From Enoplolaimus lenunculus (lineage: Eukaryota > Nematoda > Enoplea > Enoplida > Thoracostomopsidae), in assembly GCA_030248215.1 (NCBI GenBank), contig JASANG010002463.1, positions 20,001 through 84,000 of the forward strand: a stretch of DNA of 64,000 nucleotides. Reading direction: 5' to 3'. Of this stretch, positions 1 through 12,100 are shown one piece after another. How positions within the stretch are numbered: position 1 is the first letter of the stretch; every line of letters begins with the position of its first letter. The notes under the pieces are model-generated. The model searched no databases. It worked only from the letters and a program-made list of their open reading frames with translations, and was not told the origin of the DNA. The position numbers and the translations under genes are program-made.

Positions 1-339
1 CAAATTTATATCATACGAGTCGGGTATGATCATCTGACTAGAGGACGTTAACCGGTGAGATATTCGTTGCTGTAGTTGTTATTGAAATTTCATCCCCTTA
101 GTCTCTGTGTGCGCTCACCGGATCAAAATAACTGGACAAATATAAATCTAAGAATGATCGGGGTAGGTAGTCCAGCAGTCTGCCCCCGTGAAAATTGTAT
201 CTTAGACACATAGGTAGACACACACAAGATAACATATACAGATAAAGATATATACGCACCGGGGCCCATGTAATGATCTGGCGCGGAACGTTTCTTGTGG
301 GACAAGAATAGAGTAAGCTTAAGCTCTAGTCTAATTCTT
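1..339. other. Intergenic, nothing recognised
   Basis: No coding pattern, RNA gene or clear repeat is visible. Open frames here are short, lack similarity to anything I know and have no splice context. Confidence 0.5.
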
Positions 340-425
340 TTGCCTGGCTTAGGCTTAGGCTTAGGCTTAGAAATAAACTCATTCTTACGATTATGCTTTG
401 GTTAGGCTTAGGCTTAGGCTTAGGA
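340..425. repeat. Interstitial TTAGGC repeats
   Basis: Two short runs of tandem TTAGGC (about four units at 344-369 and about three at 402-424) are separated by unrelated sequence. TTAGGC is the nematode telomere repeat. The runs are too short and too internal to be a chromosome end. Similar degenerate units recur across the window, so this is either telomere-derived filler or a dispersed simple repeat. Confidence 0.8.
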
Positions 426-519
426 ATATTCTTATATTACTGTTCCGCCCCTGTTCTTTACATTGACTTGCACCGGTAACATAAAATAGTTTAGTATAAT
501 AGGTTAAGCTGGGCGGATT

Positions 520-1262
520 CAGCGGAAGCTTATCGCTTGAAGCATGGGCCCATGTTACTATAAAGGCCGTCCCAATTTCCCGGGACACAAATATACCCGG
601 AGTGCACACTTATGCGCTCCTGTTTACATATGCACAGGCAGATATATTTACGTAGGATATTTATACATATATATGTATATATACATATATATGTATATAT
701 ACATGTATATAGAAACATATATAGATAGCTATATATATCTGTCTCATCTGTCCCAAGTGTCCCATCTGTCCCAACTGTCTCATCTGTCCCAAGTCCAACT
801 GTCCCATCTGTCCCAACTGTCCCAACTGTCCCATCTGTCTCAACTGTCCCATCTGTCCAACTGTCCCATGTGTCCAAACTGTCCCATCTGTCCCACCTGT
901 CCCATCTGTCCCAAGTGTCCCAACTGTCCCATTCTGTCCCAAGTGTCCCAACTGTACCATCTGTCCCAAGTTTCCCAAGTGTCCTAACTGTCCTATCTGT
1001 CCCAACTGTCCTATCTGTCCCATCTGTCCCAACTGTCCCATCTGTCCCGCTGTCCCATCTGTCCCAACTGCCCCATTTGTCCCATCTGTCCCACTGTCTC
1101 ATCTGTCCCAATTGTTCCGCTGTCCCAATTATATTTTTGAATGTACTCCTGGTATATTGCTGTCCCGGAAAAGAGGGACGGGTGCTGCTGATACATTTCC
1201 GTCCTGGAAAAATGGGACGGCCTTTAAAGTAACATTGGCCGAAGCGTTCATGAAACTGACGA
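520..1262. mobile_element. Inverted-repeat element with minisatellite core
   Basis: The left arm (about 535-610) and right arm (about 1140-1240) are inverted copies sharing AAAGGCCGTCCCA, a CCGGGAC block and an AATATACC-GGAGT block. The right arm carries an extra copy of the GTCCC block. Between the arms lie a TA-rich run (660-740) and a CTGTCCCAT minisatellite. The layout fits a non-autonomous terminal-inverted-repeat transposon or fold-back element. I see no transposase, and the outer limits and target duplication are not clear. Confidence 0.55.
740..1128. repeat. TGTCCCATC-type minisatellite
   Basis: About 390 bp of a 9-10 bp unit (TGTCCCATC or TGTCCCAAC, variants AAG) repeats some 40 times. 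It is open in several frames on both strands, which creates spurious ORFs such as a 277-residue Gly/Thr/Asp/Trp-rich frame on the minus strand. The GTCCCA core also occurs in the flanking inverted arms, so the array may have grown from the arm sequence. Confidence 0.9.
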
Positions 1263-2448
1263 GCCCGGCCGGTCGGGGTTGAGCTGACGAATAAAACGAA
1301 CCCCACACCGCCTAGTTCGCACTGATGTTGAGCAGGCCGGCCGATCAAATCGTAACTTTTCATGGGTTTCTGATCTAACTATAAGAGAGAAAGAAAAGTT
1401 TAAAGTATTAAGCTAAAAGTATTTGCCACATCATGTTTTTCCCTAACTACTTTTACATATTTAAGATCTCATAAAGTCGACAACGAGTTGGAGCTGTTTT
1501 AAGCACGATTCAACTCAGATTGAAATTTTGTCACTCGGTTCGAAGAGCAGTTTGATTCCCCGTTCCTTTGTAGATGTCCAACTGGTTACACTGTCCCATT
1601 TATATATGCCCATATATATAGATGAACTTATTTATTTAAAGTTGTGCTTGAATGTTGCCTGCTATGAGAGCTCAATTCAGAGTCTGACGGCGGTACTTAG
1701 TCAAAAACTGGGGATGCTAATGTTACGTGAGGAACCTCAACCTGGTGTCGCTACTCGATACGCTGACTCAAAGCTTCTTATTAGCGGCATCCCAGGGTTA
1801 GCGTTGTCTGTTAACTAGTTTAAAAACGCGTAAGCGGTAAGGTAATTTGTGGCGTTTTCAAGACCCGGAGGGGGGATTTATAACTCTACTTGATTAGGGT
1901 GGTTCCACTTATTACCACTGAGGTTATTATATTTGCCCGGCTGAATGTGTATTTATTGCTTGTATATTTCATTGTGTTTGACCATTTCTGTTTTACTCGG
2001 GTGGTACCTTTGATCCTTTTTCTTGAAATTTTCTCATGACTAGATAACTTCGATTAGAAACCTACGCATCACCGAGCTCTGTTATTGACTTGGAGAAGTT
2101 AAGACATTCTTTTCGACCCTAGCCGCCGTCTGAGTAGGGGTTTAAAGATCTGTTATACAGGTGATATAAATTATTGAAGCGTGGGAACTCAGGAGAAACT
2201 GGAAAGCGAGGGCTAAGCACAAAGAAACCAGAAAGAAGATTAGGTTAACCTGCAGATCCTGAGGATGGTGGTTGGTTAAGCATAGAATTTTGGCCCTTTC
2301 AAACGAAACCAAATAAGGGTATATTATAGAATCAAAACTTCCGTTGGTACTGTCATGTGAACATTGTATGCATCTGTTCATTAATTTTTATGTGTTTTTT
2401 AATATTATTATTATTTATATGAACGATCAGAGGGCAATAGGTACCTAA
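1263..2448. other. Intergenic, nothing recognised
   Basis: A 96-codon open frame at 1528-1818 (plus) and a 79-codon frame at 2142-2381 (minus) show no recognisable motif. I do not call them genes. No RNA gene or repeat is evident. Confidence 0.45.
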
Positions 2449-3127
2449 TGCGAGGTTCACGTTATAACTGGGGCAGCCTGGAACAAGTTTTGTCCCTATG
2501 ACTATAGCTGGTAACATTTTGTCTGACCGTTTATCCGCTATGAGATTAAAAAAATTTGAATTGTCTGCTATCCTGATGTGACATCTACTGTTTGTACTGC
2601 AATATCATATGATATTCCAAATATTGTCTGCGAGTATCATATGATATGTTTGAAAATGTCTGCAAAGTTGTGGTAAACTAGCTTGATTGTCCTGTAGAAT
2701 GTCATATGATACTAAAATTTCAAATTTGAATTATTTGTACTTAGGAATATATTTTGGGAAAAACTTAGCGAGAAACAGAAACGTAGAAGGTAATTCAACT
2801 TGCGAAATCATTTAATGCTGCATTATCCGACTTTTTACTGTTTTATTTAGCGTGCACAAATTCAATTGTCCTGTATAAATATCATATGATATTTAGTAGA
2901 ATTTTGGAATATCATATAATATTCGCATAAATGTCCCGCAGTGTCATATGACAAATGGTTATTTGTATACGATGATCGTTTGCATCAGTGATTTGTAAGC
3001 CAATGTCATATGACATTCACATTTTGTCTACATAACCGCTATTGGGATCACTAAACTTTATGTTGACGTCGAATCAACTTGGACAAAACGTGTTCCAAGC
3101 TGCCCCAGTTATAACATGAACGCCGCA
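2449..3127. mobile_element. PIF/Harbinger-like MITE, copy 1
   Basis: The terminal inverted repeats are about 47 bp (left TGCGAGGTTCACGTTATAAC, right complement TGCGGCGTTCATGTTATAAC) and are flanked by TAA on both sides, the 3-bp TWA duplication typical of PIF/Harbinger. There is no coding capacity. The interior is built from repeated palindromes of the ATATCATATGATAT type. Length is 679 bp. The copy at 50392-51472 is the same family. Confidence 0.85.
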
Positions 3128-3352
3128 TAAGTAGAATAAGCTAAATTTTTGAGCTAGGCCTTCTTATCAGTAGGGATGCCGAGATAATTTCGCGATAAGT
3201 AAAAATTTGGTCACTTCCGGGCTGGCCACCCTTATCAGTCATATTGAGACTGTTTTACCAATCGGAAGCCTAAATTGTGCTTATCAGCTTTCGCCCCCCC
3301 CCAGCTGCCGACTCGATAAGCCCAGTTACCTCAACTGTTTACATTGACGCCT

Positions 3353-3610
3353 GCAGCCAATCAGCGCCCTACTAGTCGATTTACGAGTTCAATTGGACTT
3401 CTAATTGGCTAAAAAGTTTACCCCTACAGTAGAATTACGGTAGCTCGAGTCCTTGTGTTGGTTTTTGGCCAATCAGCGAGCGCGATTTCAGCACGCTTGA
3501 GGGGATTAAATTGCAGGACGCGAGCAGCCAATAGAAATCGGGGAGGCAAATGGTGAAAAAGATTTCGACCCTCCCCCGTCGCCCGGACTGAAAATCAGTT
3601 CAGTCTTGGT
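3353..3610 (+). promoter_or_regulatory. CCAAT-rich promoter-like patch
   Basis: This GC-richer patch has CCAAT boxes at 3357-3361, 3469-3473 and 3528-3532, and inverted ones (ATTGG) at 3392 and 3404. An initiator-like ATCAGTTCAGTC follows at 3594-3605. No TATA box is seen. The AGTTCAGTCTT start site and a downstream TTTTAGTCGCG recur in the stronger promoter at 45.83-45.99 kb, so both may belong to one dispersed family, such as an LTR. No convincing ORF follows. Confidence 0.4.
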
Positions 3611-4127
3611 TTTAGTCGCGAACCGAGCAGTGGTTTTTCCGAGTTTTCGGAGCTCCACTATTTCATTGCGTCGCGCAGTGAACAGTTGGAGTCTCTAATT
3701 CATTTTGCGTAGGCTTAGGACTCGGGCTAAGCTTTGGGAGTTTTGAGTTATTTCTCGCTTAAATGAGGCATGGCTCTCGCAGATGGGACGTAGATTCCCT
3801 CAAGTCCAGTGCGACTTTGTCATGGTATGGTTCAGATTGTTTACTGTCAACGAGCTAAACAGCCACCCCAGCCCAAGGCAACATGCAATTGTTGCGGGAA
3901 TTCAATCAAAAGAGCTGATTACTATTCAGGATCTAACGAAACCGCGAAGTCACGCAGTCCTTAGGGCAGCGATCAACTCAATACACGCATGACTTGGTTA
4001 AATCCCGAGCCTAGTTGACTTCCAGCCAATGTGAACTGTTTAATGAAATTTTTCTTACGAGACCCAATTTAAATTGGGGGCAAAGTAACCAACTCAGCTC
4101 CATGACCTTATTCATTTCAGATCATTG

Positions 4128-5230
4128 GTATCTGCCAAAAACCTATTAGTGGCCCTGTCAATCCTATTCTTGGGCGTCCCCTGAAATTCGCGAAAATTAG
4201 TACCTGCTATGAGTTCCATTCGCTGGTGCTCAGAGCCTAACCAAGCCGGGGACATCCAATAAGCTGACCATTTCATATGGAACCAGTGTCAAAGTAGACC
4301 ACAGTTAGCTAACAATATCTCGCCCACCATTGTTATTGGTTATATAAGTGGTATTCTTAAGTACAGCTACACGCTTAAGCTGCTTAGACTGTGCCTATGC
4401 ATAGTAGTTTGGACTATCTCGCCCACCATCGTTATTGCTTACATATATGGCATGTTTATGTATTAGCCTGTATCTGCCAAAAACCTATTAGTGGCTCTGT
4501 CAATCCTATTCTTGGGTATCCCCTGAACTTCGCGGAAATTAGGACCTGCTACGCGTAGCATCCGCTGGTGCTCAAAGTCTGACCAAGCCGGGGACATCCA
4601 ATAAGATTTGGGTATCGGGCAAGTATAGATTTAATTATGATGGCACCGTTAGAGCAGGGAAAAGATTCCTCTGAGAAGTTCCTTATTGTTGGTAAGGTGA
4701 CCAGTCCATTTTTGACAAAGTGGTAAGCTGGCTTATCCATTGACTATGAAGTACGTTTGTTCTTTTAGCTACTTTAATACTGCTAATTGCATTATTAAGC
4801 TATTTTGGCTCTAACTTTCGACATCAACGTCGTTAGAATCAATCGAACTTGTTCTTAAACTTTGCTTATCACAGCACTGGAATTAAGATATTATTAATCC
4901 TATGATTTTGATGTGTTTTCTGCAATAAATGTTCAAAATATATTGTGAATTGATTCTCGACTTTTTAGCCCTGTGTGGTCGCTCACTAAACGGGCTTTGA
5001 TCCAGACGTGGCACCGCTCCTCTAACCAGCCATACATATGAGACCAGTGTCAAAGTAGACCCCAGTTAGCAAACAATGTCTCGCCCACCATTGTTATTGG
5101 TTATATAAGTGGTATGCTTAAGTACAGCTACACGCTTAAGCTACTTAGCCTGTGCTTATGCATAGTGGTTTGGACTATCTCGCCCACCATTGTTATTGCT
5201 TACATATATGGCATGTTTATGTATTAGCCT
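4128..5230. repeat. Duplicated blocks A-B-A'-x-B'
   Basis: Block A (4128-4262, with CCAAAAACCTATTAGTGG) recurs at 4469-4606. Block B (about 4272-4468, with CTCGCCCACCATTGTTATTG) recurs at about 5031-5228. Within block B, a CTCGCCCACCA..GTTATTG segment appears twice about 110 bp apart. Identity is high by eye. The blocks lie just beyond the 3' side of the BEL/Pao fossil, so rearranged LTR pieces are one explanation; a local segmental duplication is another. Confidence 0.75.
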
Positions 5231-5578
5231 GCATTCGCATTGTGCATAAGCTTGTTGAGCCTGTCCATGGGGTCTGTCTATGGGGCGTGTTGCCGGGCCC
5301 GGATGCTCTTCCCTGGAGTAGTCGCCTTCCCGGGATACAGCTAAATAAAGTGTCCCAATCTACCTTTGATTCCTTATCCTTCAGGACCTCGAAATTCAAC
5401 TTGGAAACCAACCTTGCTGAGTACAGATGTAACGTCCGTACTCTCGACCAGTCAAACAAAAACCCAAGAACCTGTCCACCATTTCCGGCGACTTTGGGAC
5501 CAACAAAGGCTAATTCAAACTCACTTCCCAACCAGACAGAGCGGTCGGAAAGTTAAAACTAAAATTATTGCAGGGTAT

Positions 5579-6315
5579 TCAACGGTAACCTCTGCAGGAA
5601 TTTAGCGGTAAATCAGTCAGTTGGCGTAAGAGGGTAAGGGATTTCCGTGACCTTTCAGAAGCTTTTACCACACGTGGGGGACTATCATTCACTAGACACG
5701 TCGGCTTACTATTGGTAGGTCCACAGACAGAACACTTGTGAGGGATAGCGCTCGGATTTGTCCGCAGAACTACGCGTTGACCGTATCCTGTAATACCTAG
5801 ACTTACGATCGGTGTAAACATAAGTATTTGGTCGAGTGTTAACGAATGCTTCGGTTTCAGTTGTGAGGGTGACAAGCTCTTGCCATGACAGTAATCGTCT
5901 TCCTATTGCCGCTCGCATTGTTGGCTTCACCACTTGAACGAGTCGTTCATAAAACCGCCTTGCCATGGTGCAAGCTATATAGTAAACTTCCATATTTTGT
6001 TTGACTTCGCGCGATATGATTGTGCTGATTCATCGATCAGGCAGTTGTGCCATATTTTATCTATTACAGTTTTGGTTGCTTTGAATTGTGGGTCATTGTC
6101 TGAAATAGTCATATGCGGAGTTCCACGCCTGTGAATAAAGCGCATGAGGCAATTTATAATTTCTGTTGCAGTGCAATCACAAACAACTTCGAGACGAATT
6201 GCACGTGTTACTAAACATGTAAACAAACAAATCCACGTTTTTGAGTATCAATGCCCACTTTGACATTCATTGATCCAAGATAGTCAAGTCCAGTGGTTTG
6301 AAACGGTGGTTGGCG
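5579..6315 (-). pseudogene. BEL/Pao integrase fossil
   Basis: Minus-strand fragments read as the integrase core and C-terminal region. They include GLDYLGSM, a TRAIRLEVV segment, RRGTPHMTISDN (the DN catalytic block of retroviral-type integrases) and the RLVQVVKPTMR..LLSWQEL..TETEAFVNTRP segment seen at the end of Pao integrases. Fossil, broken, lying in the 3' part of the element. Confidence 0.85.
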
Positions 6316-6342
6316 AGTGTCTCGTTCATGAAGCAACGGAGG

Positions 6343-7500
6343 TGTGAGAAGTTCGTGATTTTACCTAAGCCCTGTATCCTGTATCACCTTATTCAGTTCT
6401 TTTTCTCGATGTACGATTATCGCTCTGATTTATTAAACGCAGCCGGTACTTTTAGTAACCCACCCAAAGCCTTTTACAAGACCAAAATACACCAGTAAAT
6501 TACAGGTTTTGCAATTCACCTGGCAACTTGATCCGGAATAATAAGAACCGATGCCTGAATCTGTTTAGTCCAGCCACTGGGTCTAAATTACCAAAACTTT
6601 TACGATTCCCAAAAAACCGTGCAATTCTAACCCCGTTAGAATTACACCCAATTTTACTATGCACTCTAACCCCGTTAGAGATGCACCCAAGTTTTCCGAC
6701 CAATCTAACTCCGTTAGATTTCGTCACTCCGTTGTAGAATAATAAACCTAACCCCGTTAGAGTTATTAGACTACGGTTTCCCAGGTTCTCCTTTCAATCC
6801 CAAGTTTCCCTTTAACACATGACACCAGTACTTTATACTGGGTAATACGAGCGCCATGCGGTACTCCGACTAGACCTGTGCACCGTGGTTTCCTTCACAT
6901 TCTAGGCCACCGTGACTATTGTTAACCGAATTCTATTCAAACCTTACTTACCGCCAAACTTCCACTTTAACCAAGGCACACAAAACTTAAGAACAAAACT
7001 ATATATAACGCACACAATTAAATGCAATCTTAAACCAACCGTTCGTACTAGCTCCCGATTCAATACTAATTCCGGTCCCTGCTATCCCCTGTGCGTCTCG
7101 ACCTAATTTGCATACAGACCAGCACCCACAATTGGGTGTCCGCCGATGCTAGCTTAGGTCCAGAGCCACCCATTCTGTACAGTTTCCTATAACAACAACA
7201 ACCTACAACAACAACAACATCGTCCAATAAGAAAGCACCATTTTGGTGCTGACACAGCCTAGCTATGTCGTTATCCGCAATACCAGCCACAACAATATGC
7301 AATACTATTCAATGGCCACACAGGGCCCAGGTGAGGACACAGCCGCCATAGCATCGGTTTTAACATTTTTACGCCTTGTAGCCACGCCTAAGCCTAACTT
7401 AATTTTAAGAGAGACTAAGTGGAGCCAGGGACTCCCTTAAGGTGTGGTTTTGATTTAGGGTTTTATTTTGTTTTAGTTTTTAGTTTGAAATAGGTTTAAG
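6343..7500 (-). mobile_element. Solo LTR inserted in the BEL/Pao fossil
   Basis: About 1.15 kb on the minus strand is colinear with the plus-strand copy at about 38340-39465. Shared marks are a CAACAA/GTTGTT microsatellite, four spaced CTAAC-CCC-GTTAG palindromes and an end block TGTGAGAAGTTCGTGATTTT. It separates the Pao H2C2 region from the Pao integrase, so it is an insertion. No internal coding part accompanies it. The high-coordinate end is uncertain by about 50 bp. Confidence 0.7.
6627..6760 (-). promoter_or_regulatory. Four spaced CTAAC-SSS-GTTAG palindromes
   Basis: Palindromes of the form CTAACCCCGTTAG start at 6627, 6666, 6705 (CTAACTCCGTTAG) and 6748, that is 39, 39 and 43 bp apart. 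The other copy of this LTR keeps four at similar spacing. Such an array upstream of the LTR TATA region is what a dimeric transcription-factor site would look like; the factor is unknown. Confidence 0.6.
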
Positions 7501-8540
7501 AGTGACGGATCCACCTACAGGAGGCATCGTTGGTATAGCATAAGGACCGCCCTTAAATTTACGACATGTTAATGCATTTTGATAAATTTATTCGTACTGT
7601 TGCATGTCCTTGAGTAATCCAATACTGTTGACGAAATTGACTCAGTGTATGTACGACTCCAGAACGAATAAGTTTTGCGTGAATCTCATTCAGAATTAAT
7701 TCAGTTAATCAGCTATTTTGTGACAATAATAGCTATCGAGGATCGTAAAGTAAATCTCCATTTTTTATTAGCGATTATAGCAGCGCAAAACACGGCGTTC
7801 ATATATTTTTATACCCAGTTGTACTACAAGGGAATGGTTAACCTTGTTCTTAATAGCGACGTAATCTGGCTGAAAATACACCGTTTGTATTGCTTGAATC
7901 CACTGTTCAATAGCTACTTTAGGGTCGCTCGCAGTACAGCGGTTTGTGTCTGATAATGAAAGGAACGGTAGCTGTAAAATTGAATACCTTTCTTCTGATC
8001 GTCACGTAATCTGTTCCACAAAGTTTTTAGATACAGCGAATTTGAGATAGGAAAAGTACCTCGCAATAACTTGCTGAGTGTCGAGAAGCGGATAATCTTT
8101 ATTCCATGAAGCGTTTCGATGATTTCAACAGATGTATTTCCCCAACAAGAAAGTGTGCAAATGGTTGCTGTTGAACGCGTTTCTTCTTCAAACCTGTCAA
8201 TTTGCTCAAAATGGTTCAATGTTGTTCACTGGCCAATCATATTCAGAATCTTGTAACCACTTTGGACCATGCCACCATTGGTCACTTGCTAAAAGCTCTT
8301 CAGCAGTTTTCCCACGTGTACAAAATTATACAAAAGTATCACCGGTCGAAACATGACGAAATGTTACATTTTGAATAGACTTGATGACTTTTACCTCATT
8401 TGCAACGAAGTTTGCTAGCAACTGCGATGTTTGTAACCATTTTAACGCAATTTCAGAATCTGTAAATAAATATATTGGTAAGTCGGTTTTCTCCAATAAA
8501 CTGTGTCACACAAACTGTGCAGCTCTCGTGCCTATTACAA
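7500..8540 (-). pseudogene. BEL/Pao RNase H to H2C2 fossil
   Basis: Minus-strand fragments include a TDSEIALKWLQTS block followed by FVANEV (the TDS..VL.W pattern of Pao RNase H) and HTLSQFRQQYWITQG (the H2C2 zinc-finger lead-in to integrase). It is part of the BEL/Pao element, broken, and bounded on either side by insertions of other elements. Confidence 0.75.
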
Positions 8541-10207
8541 CACCGAATCCCCTTTAAAGTGCGCCTATCAAGTGGAAAATGGCGGCGCCTGTTTTTCACT
8601 GCTGTTTTTCAAAAAATCGGCAAAAGGAAATTGTGTTTTTGAACTTTTTCAATTTCCCACTGCCGTTAGTTTGCGAAACAGAAGTAGGTAATTGAAAAGG
8701 TCACAACAAAATCAATTTACCACTGCTGGTTTTAAAAACAAGGGCAGTAATAAATTGACCGAATTTCAAAATTTAATTTCCTTTATCGGTAATTAAGATT
8801 TAAAGTCATACGGGAAATTGAACAGGTCAGTGAAGTTAAATACATTTTTCGATACTTACCCTACTTTCAATTTCTTTATAAAAATATTAAATTTGTAAAT
8901 GTGATATTGTTCCCAATTTCATAAATTGTAAATTTAGTTTACGTAGATAAAGATTTATTCGGTCTGGAGCAAAAGGTCAACTTCGGGTCAATGTCAATAA
9001 GCAGTTGACAATTAAGTTGATCCGGGTTGCGTGTGTTTTGTATGTGTAGCTGTGTTGGTTCTTTTCTTGTTGTGTATATGCGTAATGATTAGGGTCATTA
9101 TTTAGGTGTTATGTTGTTGCTGCTGTTGTTGTTGTTGCTGTTTTTGTGTCTGGTGCTAAAGCTGATAATGAAATACATGCAACGCCCAGTATATATTACA
9201 AAAGCAATTTGATTTAACAATTTGTTTACGCTAAGCTTGCGCAACGCCAAGCATTTGTTATCAAAACAAATTTGACTTAACGACTAATCTTATGTTTAGA
9301 CTAGGCTTAGCTAGGTTGCGCAAAACTAGTCGTCTTATTCTTAGGTACACGCTAGATTAAGAACTAAATATCTTAGGCATAGCCTTAGGATAACGACTAG
9401 CTGCGTTATTACTACATTTTATAAAAATAGATGGGTAGATTAGATGGATATATTCCCAATCTTTTGCTGCAAGGATATATTGGATGTTTTAATGCGGTTT
9501 ATGTTTTGGGAAATTGTATCTGGCGATATATCATTTTATCCCGAAATTAGAAGCGGATCCAAGGGGTTTTATCGGGAGATCATGAACTTGCTTTTCTTTT
9601 ACTGCGGTTAATGTTTAGAATATTGTGTTCGGTTATACTTAATTTTGGATTATTGGGTTATCTTAAAATTCCCTTCAATATTTGAATTATAAACCGAAAC
9701 AAACAGAAACCAGAAGCAAACTACAAAATAATGATATGCCTCTGATTGACGCGATTGACAGGCTCAGGCTTCAGACAGGCTTAGGCTTTGGACATGCTCA
9801 GGCTTTAGGACAGGTTCTGCCTTATGACTTAGGCTTGTCAGGTGTCCACGTGCAATGATCTAGACTCACTTAGAGAATAAAAGGTAGAGTAGAAAGAATA
9901 AAAGGTCAGAGTAAAATTTGTGCTAAATTTCACCTCATAAGAAGTATATTTGGTAACTCCAAAACCCATTACCATTTATAAAATGTTTCAACTTCCCATA
10001 GCCTTTATTTTTAAAAACGGCAGTGGTAAATTGAAATTGCAAAATTTTTAAATTTAATTTTCAATTTCCCCATAAGTACTGTTAAAATTACCACTCGCCA
10101 AACTTTTAAAACCTCAATTTTCTTTTGCCCCTCTTTTGAAAAACAGAAGTGGGAAATAGGCGTCGCCATTCTCCACTTGGTGGACGCAGCTAAAAGTGGA
10201 TGACGCA
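8541..10207. mobile_element. Non-autonomous TIR transposon in the Pao fossil
   Basis: Inverted arms of roughly 200 bp share CAAGTGG.AATGGCG.CGCCT and a T-rich CTGTTTTTCAAAA block. The right end reads GGATGACGCA followed by TAA, like the TGCGTCATCC termini of the element at 12678-15408. The left end is more diverged. It separates Pao segments that would otherwise be adjacent, so it inserted after the Pao copy. No transposase is visible; a degenerate AGGCTTAGG-type repeat lies inside at 9750-9840. Confidence 0.65.
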
Positions 10208-10210
10208 TAA

Positions 10211-10925
10211 TTTCATGTCGGTTTTTGGGACTAGCCGAGACTTGCAATAAACCAAATTTGTTTTGAATTTACAGTGTTTTTCATTAATTTGTAGGTAGAC
10301 TGATGTTGCATAGCTTTTAGCGGATGCGTCACAAACTCGTGGTATATTGTGGTCAAACAAATGTTTGAATTGCAAACCAATTTTGTCCCACTTATCCGCT
10401 ATTTCGCCACAAACTGGTGTGTTCCAATCCCGTTTGAGTTTCCAAAGTTTTTGTAATAAACACTTGCTTGGTATTGTAACAGGCTGAAAAAACCCCAATA
10501 AATCAAAAATTGAAGCCACAACTCGTAAAATAAAACGTTTTGTTGCCATAGGTGTTTCCAAACTTTGCTTTGCTAAACTCAGGCTGTCACTAACACTCCG
10601 AGGATTTTCTCTTCACGATTCTGTATTATACTTGGTTTGGGAATGACTTTCATAACGGCTTCAGAATTAGAACAGAATTCCTGCAGTTTTATGTTTTCGT
10701 CGTTGAAAATGTTAACCATGTCACGTTACAATGTAATAGCGTTTTCGACTGAATTGGCTCCTCCAATGATATTGTCAACATATGTGTTATTTATCAATGC
10801 TTTCGCTGTTGTAGCCAGTGCTGATTTTGGAATTTTAGTATACTGTTTCAGATGATGTCGCATTGTTGCGGACAGTAAAAACGAACTGGATATTATACTA
10901 AATAGAACTCGACAAAAACGCAATA
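10211..10925 (-). pseudogene. BEL/Pao reverse transcriptase and A17 fossil
   Basis: Minus-strand fragments include RFCRVLFSIISSSFLLSATM and a YVDNIIGGA block (the Pao form of the RT YxDD region), then TKRFILRVVASIFDLLGF and LQKLWKLKRDW, characteristic of the Pao A17/RT connection, and a CDAS..SYATSVYL RNase H start. Old and broken. Confidence 0.85.
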
Positions 10926-11178
10926 CATCTGGGTTATCATCTGTTTCAAGGTTATTCTAGTCACGTATCCAAAGAAATCTAATACCGATCCGCTCAGTGA
11001 TCTGCAACACTAACTATAAAAATGTTTTTAATGTCGGTCATTAAGATGACTTTATCGATTGGAAATCGTATCAGAACTTCACATAAATGAGGCAAAAGTA
11101 CAGGCCCACAATACATGTAATCGCTCAAACACAAAGCGTCTCGTCGAGCTATCGCTGACGCATCATATAAAATTTAAT

Positions 11179-12100
11179 TTAAAGTTTGGTCGTGTTACTT
11201 GTCAATTTCAAAACAGGGTGATGGTTCGAATATTGAATTGGATATTTTGCTGCATTGAATCGCTCTTTCGGCACTTGATCAATTATTTCGTTTATCAACT
11301 GACTATTTATAACCTGATTATATTGTTGTGCTAAGCCGGAATCGTTTTGCGTTTTCAATTTTCGCAGTAGAGATTTGAGAATTCTCAAGGCAAGATCGTA
11401 GTTTGTAGGCAAAAGAACACTTTTCTCATTAATCCCATGCCCTTTAACATGATACAATTGGTTATAGCGTTGAACTGAACTATTAAATAAATCTACTGCT
11501 CGATCGTCGTCGTTTTCAATTGGATCACTTGAAATCCCAATATTCTCAAGACACCAATAATTATCTATGTCCAGCAAAGTAGTATAATTACTGGTTTTGG
11601 TCGTTGTTTCATATCGTCCGGCCAAAAGCAAACCTAAAGTTGATGAATTGTTAAATTAAGCTGTTTGATCAAATCATTTGTGATATAGCTCCTCTGACTT
11701 GCGCTATCAAAAATCAGACGACCTTTGCAACTCTTGCCGGTTTCTTGGTAGACGATACTAGCCGTTGCTGTAAGGAGTGCAGCTTTCTGGTTAACGTTGA
11801 GAACTGTAACGGTGGTATGCATCAAAAGTTCGGATTCCGTTGCTTCATTGAAACTCATTATTTCTAGAACGGTAGTAGAGTTTGTATTTGGCATGAGTTG
11901 TAGCGAAAAGACGTTGCCGTAAACTGAAATTTGAATTTAACAACGTACCTTTTTGTTACATTCTTTAGCAAGATGATTGTTTCGTCCATACGTCAGGAAT
12001 TTATTTGTCTGGCGTAAACTCATCGTTTTCAGCCGTGATGTATCTTCGACAGTCGCTATTGAAATGATCACCCTGACAGAATTAACATACACTTGGCGGC
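11179..12100 (-). pseudogene. BEL/Pao protease and gag zinc-knuckle fossil
   Basis: On the minus strand, IFDSASQRSYITNDLIKQL matches the Pao aspartic protease block (FDSGSQRSFIT in typical members). WCLENIGI and the following ALRILKSLLRKL region match the stretch before RT. Further upstream, two CCHC-type pieces (GDHFNSDC and NNHLAKEC contexts) mark the gag nucleocapsid. Broken fossil. Confidence 0.75.

Noticed and set aside
340-425. A true telomere end
   Set aside because: Only a few units, interrupted, with unrelated sequence on both sides.
530-1363. A 277-codon Gly/Thr/Asp/Trp-rich open frame
   Set aside because: It is a translation of the TGTCCCATC minisatellite; several other frames are open over the same repeat.
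7193-7222. CAACAA microsatellite as an independent feature
   Set aside because: It is part of the LTR, matched by GTTGTT in the sister copy at 38.58 kb.
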